Shown here piece by piece: positions 15,026 to 19,052 of a stretch of 19,052 bases of DNA. Positions within the stretch are counted from its first letter, which is position 1, and every line of letters starts with the position of its first letter. The notes below the pieces were generated by a model, which saw nothing but the letters and a program-made list of their open reading frames with translations, was not told where the DNA came from and did not search any database. Origin of the DNA: DUMJ01 sp964655195. Lineage in GTDB: Bacteria; DUMJ01. A program made the position numbers and the translations under genes. The stretch covers positions 1 to 19,052 of the forward strand of contig CAZZLK010000051.1 in assembly GCA_964655195.1 (NCBI GenBank), written 5' to 3'.

Positions 15026-15678
15026 ATATAGCTTTAGATGGGCCTGCAGGTGCAGGGAAGAGTACAGTTGGTAAGATATTATCTCTTAGACTCTCCTATG
15101 ACTATCTGGATACTGGTATGATATATAGGAGTATTGCCTGGTGGTTCTCCGCTATGGGGTGGGAAGAAGGGACGGACATATTACAGTTTGTTTCCCAGCT
15201 GGAGATTATTTCAGGCAGCGAACCAGGTTTTTGTAGAGTTATTATTAATGGTATAGAACCTCCCTTTGATAAGATCTATTCTAGAGAGATAACAGACCTT
15301 TCCTCTAGGATCTCTATACATAAGGAGATAAGAGATGTGGTGAATAGGATAACCAGGACATCTGCAGAGCCAAAAGGTATGGTTGTAGAAGGAAGAGATA
15401 TAGGAACGGTTGTACTGCCAGAGGCGGAGGTCAAGATATTTTTGACCGCCTCAAACGAAGAGCTTGCTAGAAGGAGATATAAGGACCTGCAGAAGATAGG
15501 GGAAAGGGTTTCGTATGAGACAATACTCGCCGAGATTATAGAGAGAAATACTAGAGACAGTACTAGATCAATAGCACCACTTAGACCAGCTCCTGACGCT
15601 GTTTGTATAGACTCTACCAATTTGAAAGTGCAAGAGGTAGTTGATAAAATCTTATTGGTGGTGAAAGAGAAAGCATAA
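15013..15678 (+). CDS. cmk: Cytidylate kinase
   Basis: This kinase phosphorylates CMP and dCMP to the diphosphates with ATP, recycling CMP released by phospholipid synthesis and RNA turnover. The P-loop is GPAGAGKST (10-18), the nucleotide-binding segment is DTGMIYR (33-39), EGRDIGTVVLPEA (126-138) is the family signature, and LARRRYKDLQ (151-160) belongs to the lid. RDSTRSIAPLRPAPDA near the end is also diagnostic. The 221 residues are a normal length. The ATG lies within the last codons of rluB (13-base overlap) with AAAGG upstream. The rluB-cmk-plsC order is widespread in bacteria and supports all three calls. Confidence 0.95.
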   Translation: MSLINIALDGPAGAGKSTVGKILSLRLSYDYLDTGMIYRSIAWWFSAMGWEEGTDILQFVSQLEIISGSEPGFCRVIINGIEPPFDKIYSREITDLSSRISIHKEIRDVVNRITRTSAEPKGMVVEGRDIGTVVLPEAEVKIFLTASNEELARRRYKDLQKIGERVSYETILAEIIERNTRDSTRSIAPLRPAPDAVCIDSTNLKVQEVVDKILLVVKEKA

Positions 15679-15681
15679 GGG

Positions 15682-16260
15682 ATGTTCTACTGGTTTGCTT
15701 GGGTGATACTTAGAACATTTCTTACCCTGTTCTGTAGATACAGGATAGAGGGATTAGAGAATGTACCTCGCTCAGGTGGGGTTATTCTGGTGGCTAATCA
15801 CAGAGCAATGATGGACCCTATAGTTATAGGATGTAGTATACACTTTAGAAGGACTTATTTTATGGCTAAAGAGGAATTGTTCAGGTTTAGACCATTTGCC
15901 TTTCTTATCAGTGTCTTGGGGGCATTTCCAGTAAAGAGAGAAAGGGTAGATAGGAATGCGCTTCGTACTGCAGAGACCCTGCTCAAGGAGGGTAAATTAC
16001 TACTGATATTTGGTGAGGGTACTAGAAACAGAGACTTTTCTAAGATATTAGGAGAACTGCACTCTGGCTTTGTATATCTGGCTAAAAAGACCGATGTTCC
16101 TGTAGTACCGGTATACACCTTTAATACTCACCTGATATTTCGCAGATTCTTACGCTGGCCCAAAGTAACAGTAAGATTTGGGAAACCTATATTAGAGAAA
16201 GAAGACCTTTTAGAGAAGACAAGATCCGCTCTTATTAAATTGGGTATGGGTGGTGAATAG
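15682..16260 (+). CDS. plsC: 1-acyl-sn-glycerol-3-phosphate acyltransferase (PlsC family)
   Basis: This membrane-associated enzyme transfers an acyl chain to lysophosphatidic acid, making phosphatidic acid for phospholipids. The HX4D catalytic motif is NHRAMMDP (His40, Asp45). The substrate-binding motif GEGTRNRD (111-118) is the usual EGTR block, and VPVVPVYTFN (139-148) is the fourth block. An N-terminal hydrophobic stretch, FYWFAWVILRTFLTLF, fits membrane binding. The 192 residues are near the short end of the family but complete. The ATG is 3 bases after the cmk stop, and the stop directly abuts the lepA ATG. Acyl donor specificity is not readable. Confidence 0.9.
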   Translation: MFYWFAWVILRTFLTLFCRYRIEGLENVPRSGGVILVANHRAMMDPIVIGCSIHFRRTYFMAKEELFRFRPFAFLISVLGAFPVKRERVDRNALRTAETLLKEGKLLLIFGEGTRNRDFSKILGELHSGFVYLAKKTDVPVVPVYTFNTHLIFRRFLRWPKVTVRFGKPILEKEDLLEKTRSALIKLGMGGE

Positions 16261-18057
16261 ATGAAGTTAGAAGATATAAGAAATTTCAGTATCATAGCAC
16301 ATATAGACCATGGAAAATCTACTTTGGCAGATAGATTCCTTGAAAAGACTAACTCTATGCCTAAGAAAAAAGTAGTGGAAGAACAGGTTCTTGATCAGAT
16401 GGATCTTGAAAGGGAAAGAGGTATTACAATAAAGTCTCATCCTGTAAGAATGTATTATGTATTAAATGGAAGGGAGTATGAGTTACACCTTATTGATACA
16501 CCCGGTCATGTTGATTTTTCCTATGAGGTATCTAGAAGCTTAGCTGCCTGTGAAGGGGCAATACTTGTAGTTGATGCTACCCAGGGCATAGAAGCTCAAA
16601 CCTTAGCTAATTATAATCTGGCTCTTGAAAACGGGCTTACCCTGATACCTGTCATAAATAAGATAGACCTCCCTGGAGCGGAGATAGAAAGGGTAAAAAA
16701 ACAGTTGATTGACTTGCTAGGATTCTTAGAGGATGAGATACTTATGGTTAGCGCTAAAGAAGGTATAGGAATAGATGAACTACTAAAGGCTATTATAGAA
16801 AGAATCCCTCCTCCTAGAGGAGATACAGATAAAAGTCTGGAAGCTCTAATATTTGATGCATACTTCGACCCATACAGAGGTGTAGTGGTTTATACCAGGG
16901 TATTCAATGGGGTTGTAAGAAGAGGAATGAAGATTAAGATGATGTCAACCGGAGCTATCTACGAAGTAGATGAGGTCGGTTACTTCTCTTTTGGACTGCA
17001 TCCTACAGAGTCCCTATCAGCAGGAGAGGTTGGATATATTATAGCCAATATAAAGAATGTAAAGGATGCACAGGTTGGAGATACGATAACCGATGCCGAT
17101 TCTCCTATAGAGAAACCCTTACCTGGATTCAAGAGAATAAAACCTATGGTCTATTGTGGTTTGTTTCCTCAAGAGTCCAACCAATACGAAGATCTTAGGG
17201 AAAGTCTGGAGAAATTGCAGTTAAACGATTCGGCATTGGTATTTGAACCAGAAAATTCAGATGCGTTGGGCCCTGGCTTCAGGTGTGGCTTCTTAGGAAC
17301 TCTCCATATGGAGATAGTTGAAGAAAGGTTAGAAAGAGAATATGGGGTAAAACTTGTAGCTACAGCACCTAACGTGGTATATAGAGTTTACACAAAAGAT
17401 GGAAAGGTCCTGGAGATAAATAATCCTTCGCAGTTTCCTCATTATGGTTTGATAGAAAAGGTAGAAGAACCTTATGTTAAGGTATCTATTATCAGTCCCT
17501 CTGAATTTATAGGTCCTGTGATGGAGTTATGCCTTGGAAAACGAGGGATTCTTTTAGAGATGAATTATATAGACCCTATGAAAGTGGTATTCATATATGA
17601 ATTACCACTAAGTGAAGTGATATTTGACTTTTTTGATAAGTTAAAGTCCGTAACTCGTGGTTATGCATCTCTGGACTATGAACCTGTAGGTTTTAAAGAG
17701 TCAGATCTGGTGAGATTGGAGATACTTGTAAAGGGTGAGCCAGTAGATGCCCTCAGTATTATTACTCACAGAGATGAGGCTGAAAAGAGGGGTAGAGAGA
17801 TCGTAAAGAAATTAAGGGCCCTTATTCCTAGACAGCTTTTTGAAATTCCAATTCAGGCTTCAGTAAATGGTAAGATTATAGCCAGGGAGAATATTCCCCC
17901 TTTAAAAAAGAATGTACTACAGAAGTGCTATGGAGGAGACGTAACAAGAAAGAAAAAGTTACTTGAAAGGCAGAAGGAGGGAAAGAAGAGGTTAAAGCAG
18001 ATAGGACAGGTGGAGGTTCCCCAGGAGGCGTTCCTGGCTATTCTTAAGAGTGAATAG
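16261..18057 (+). CDS. lepA: Elongation factor 4 (LepA), ribosomal back-translocase GTPase
   Basis: This translational GTPase binds the ribosome and affects elongation or subunit biogenesis. G1 is AHIDHGKST (13-21), G2 is in ERGITIKS (52-59), G3 is DTPGHVDF (79-86), G4 is NKID (133-136) and G5 is SAKEG. The LepA-specific C-terminal domain is present: IPRQLFEIPIQASVNGKIIA, then CYGGDVTRKKKLLERQKEGK. This separates it from EF-G and BipA. The 598 residues are standard. The ATG directly follows the plsC stop with no spacer; GGGTGGTG upstream is a weak Shine-Dalgarno, so coupling is likely. hemW follows with an 8-base overlap, the order lepA-hemW being common in bacteria. Confidence 0.97.
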   Translation: MKLEDIRNFSIIAHIDHGKSTLADRFLEKTNSMPKKKVVEEQVLDQMDLERERGITIKSHPVRMYYVLNGREYELHLIDTPGHVDFSYEVSRSLAACEGAILVVDATQGIEAQTLANYNLALENGLTLIPVINKIDLPGAEIERVKKQLIDLLGFLEDEILMVSAKEGIGIDELLKAIIERIPPPRGDTDKSLEALIFDAYFDPYRGVVVYTRVFNGVVRRGMKIKMMSTGAIYEVDEVGYFSFGLHPTESLSAGEVGYIIANIKNVKDAQVGDTITDADSPIEKPLPGFKRIKPMVYCGLFPQESNQYEDLRESLEKLQLNDSALVFEPENSDALGPGFRCGFLGTLHMEIVEERLEREYGVKLVATAPNVVYRVYTKDGKVLEINNPSQFPHYGLIEKVEEPYVKVSIISPSEFIGPVMELCLGKRGILLEMNYIDPMKVVFIYELPLSEVIFDFFDKLKSVTRGYASLDYEPVGFKESDLVRLEILVKGEPVDALSIITHRDEAEKRGREIVKKLRALIPRQLFEIPIQASVNGKIIARENIPPLKKNVLQKCYGGDVTRKKKLLERQKEGKKRLKQIGQVEVPQEAFLAILKSE

Positions 18058-19052
18058 GGTAGCCCTTTATATTCATATACCATTCTGTATAAAAAAGTGT
18101 CTATACTGTGATTTCCACTCTTTCAGATTCGATTTATCTCTTATCCATCGGTACACTCAGGCTCTGATCAAGGAACTGAAACTCTTCCTGAGCACTGATT
18201 ATTCGATAAAGACCATATATCTTGGAGGAGGGACTCCTAGTATTCTTCCAGTAGAAGCCCTGGAAGAAATAGTTCGAACGATATACGGGTCCTTCAAGCT
18301 GGATGACAATCTTGAATTTACCATAGAGGTGAATCCGGGAACTGTAAATGAGGAAAAGTTAAGGTTATATAAGACTCTTGGGATAAACCGGATAAGTATC
18401 GGAATTCAATCCCTTAAGGAGGAAGAGTTGAAAATCCTGGGTAGGATTCACTCAGGTAAGGAAGCACTGGAGGCTTTAGATACAGCTATAAATGTAGGTT
18501 TTACAAATATAAATGTGGACCTGATATATGGGATTCCGAATCAAACCTTAGAAAGTTGGAGATATACTCTACAAGAGGTGCTAAAAAGGAATCCTACTCA
18601 TATGTCTGTATATGGTCTTATGTACGAACCAGGGACTCCGCTGTATAAGGCGCTTATTAGGAATAAGATAAAGCCAATGTCTGAAGATCTTGAGATTGAG
18701 ATATTTAAAGCAACTCAAGAGATTTTAAGTACATACGGTCTCGGATGGTATGAGATATCTAACTATGCAAAGAAGGGTTATGAATGCAGACATAATCTAA
18801 CATACTGGAGGGGAGAAGATTATTTGGGTTTTGGACCTTCAGCCCATTCACTTTTCGGGAATACTAGATATTCAAATACCCCGAATATAAAGGCTTATAT
18901 AGAATTATTGGACAGAGGCAAAAGTCCTAAGGTCTGGGAAGAGAGACTTTCTCCTTTAGAAAAGGCAAAGGAATTGATTATATTGGGATTAAGATTGAGA
19001 GAAGGGGTATCTCTGTGCGATGTCTACAGAAGAACAGGGATAGATGTTGGAA
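18050..19052 (+). CDS. hemW: HemW-type radical SAM heme chaperone (3' end beyond window)
   Basis: This radical SAM protein of the HemN/HemW family lacks its last 40-50 residues at the right edge; 334 codons are visible. The N-terminus LYIHIPFC leads into C-x3-C-x2-C (Cys13, 17, 20), followed by Phe22 where true HemN has a fourth Cys. This marks HemW, which binds heme and is not a coproporphyrinogen oxidase. Also present are GGGTPS, EVNPGT, ISIGIQS, LGRIHSG, DLIYGIP and the HemW block HNLTYW with YLGFGPSAHS. The start is taken as GTG 18050, the only near-N-terminal start in frame, overlapping the lepA stop by 8 bases; no strong Shine-Dalgarno is visible. In many genomes hrcA and heat-shock genes come next, which cannot be tested here. 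Confidence 0.94.
   Translation, partial: MNRVALYIHIPFCIKKCLYCDFHSFRFDLSLIHRYTQALIKELKLFLSTDYSIKTIYLGGGTPSILPVEALEEIVRTIYGSFKLDDNLEFTIEVNPGTVNEEKLRLYKTLGINRISIGIQSLKEEELKILGRIHSGKEALEALDTAINVGFTNINVDLIYGIPNQTLESWRYTLQEVLKRNPTHMSVYGLMYEPGTPLYKALIRNKIKPMSEDLEIEIFKATQEILSTYGLGWYEISNYAKKGYECRHNLTYWRGEDYLGFGPSAHSLFGNTRYSNTPNIKAYIELLDRGKSPKVWEERLSPLEKAKELIILGLRLREGVSLCDVYRRTGIDVG

Noticed and set aside
18050..19052. Oxygen-independent coproporphyrinogen III oxidase (HemN)
   Set aside because: The fourth Cys of HemN is replaced by Phe22 and the HNLTYW block is present, which are HemW features.
1..19052. CRISPR arrays, insertion sequences, attachment sites, tRNA or rRNA genes
   Set aside because: No regularly spaced repeats, transposase or integrase motifs, or tRNA/rRNA-like segments were seen on reading; no dedicated search could be run.

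Overview
The window looks like chromosomal DNA of an anaerobic, possibly thermophilic bacterium from a poorly cultivated lineage. The signs are moderately low GC, heavy use of AGA/AGG for Arg and ATA for Ile, tightly packed genes with ATGA overlaps, an Fe-S type TrpRS, oxygen-independent enzymes (HemW), and periplasmic binding proteins of the type abundant in Thermotogota-like saccharolytic anaerobes. The phylum cannot be fixed from the sequence alone. Every gene keeps an open frame except one, at the trpS/rluB junction. No tRNA, rRNA, CRISPR array, transposase or prophage gene was seen.

Region 1 (1-5990), carbohydrate module. A LacZ-type GH2 beta-galactosidase (partial, minus strand) is divergent from an operon of two homologous family-5 solute-binding proteins that flank a UroD-like/corrinoid methyltransferase-like protein. 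The shared intergenic region holds back-to-back sigma70-type promoters and a LacI-family-like operator at the start site of the rightward promoter. A strong hairpin lies between the first binding protein gene and the UroD-like gene, and a classical intrinsic terminator closes the operon. No permease or ATPase partner lies in the window.

Region 2 (5990-10763), envelope operon on the plus strand: phosphomannomutase/phosphoglucomutase, MurJ lipid II flippase and an AMP-forming long-chain acyl-CoA synthetase. These supply sugar-1-phosphates, peptidoglycan precursor flipping and fatty acid activation.

Region 3 (10768-12684), minus-strand operon: a small two-helix PLDc_N-type membrane protein, an ABC ATPase and an ABC-2 type permease. 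It converges on region 2 with only 4 bp between stop codons, and diverges from region 4 at a compact double promoter.

Region 4 (12698 to the right edge), housekeeping operon on the plus strand: site-2-type M50 protease, trpS, rluB, cmk, plsC, lepA and hemW (partial). Spacing is 0-23 bp or overlapping throughout. It joins tRNA charging, rRNA pseudouridylation, CMP kinase, phospholipid acylation, elongation factor 4 and a heme chaperone. The main anomaly of the window is here: the complete S4-plus-synthase frame of rluB has no usable start codon. The only well-placed Shine-Dalgarno/ATG lies one frame away, inside trpS, next to a GGGG run.
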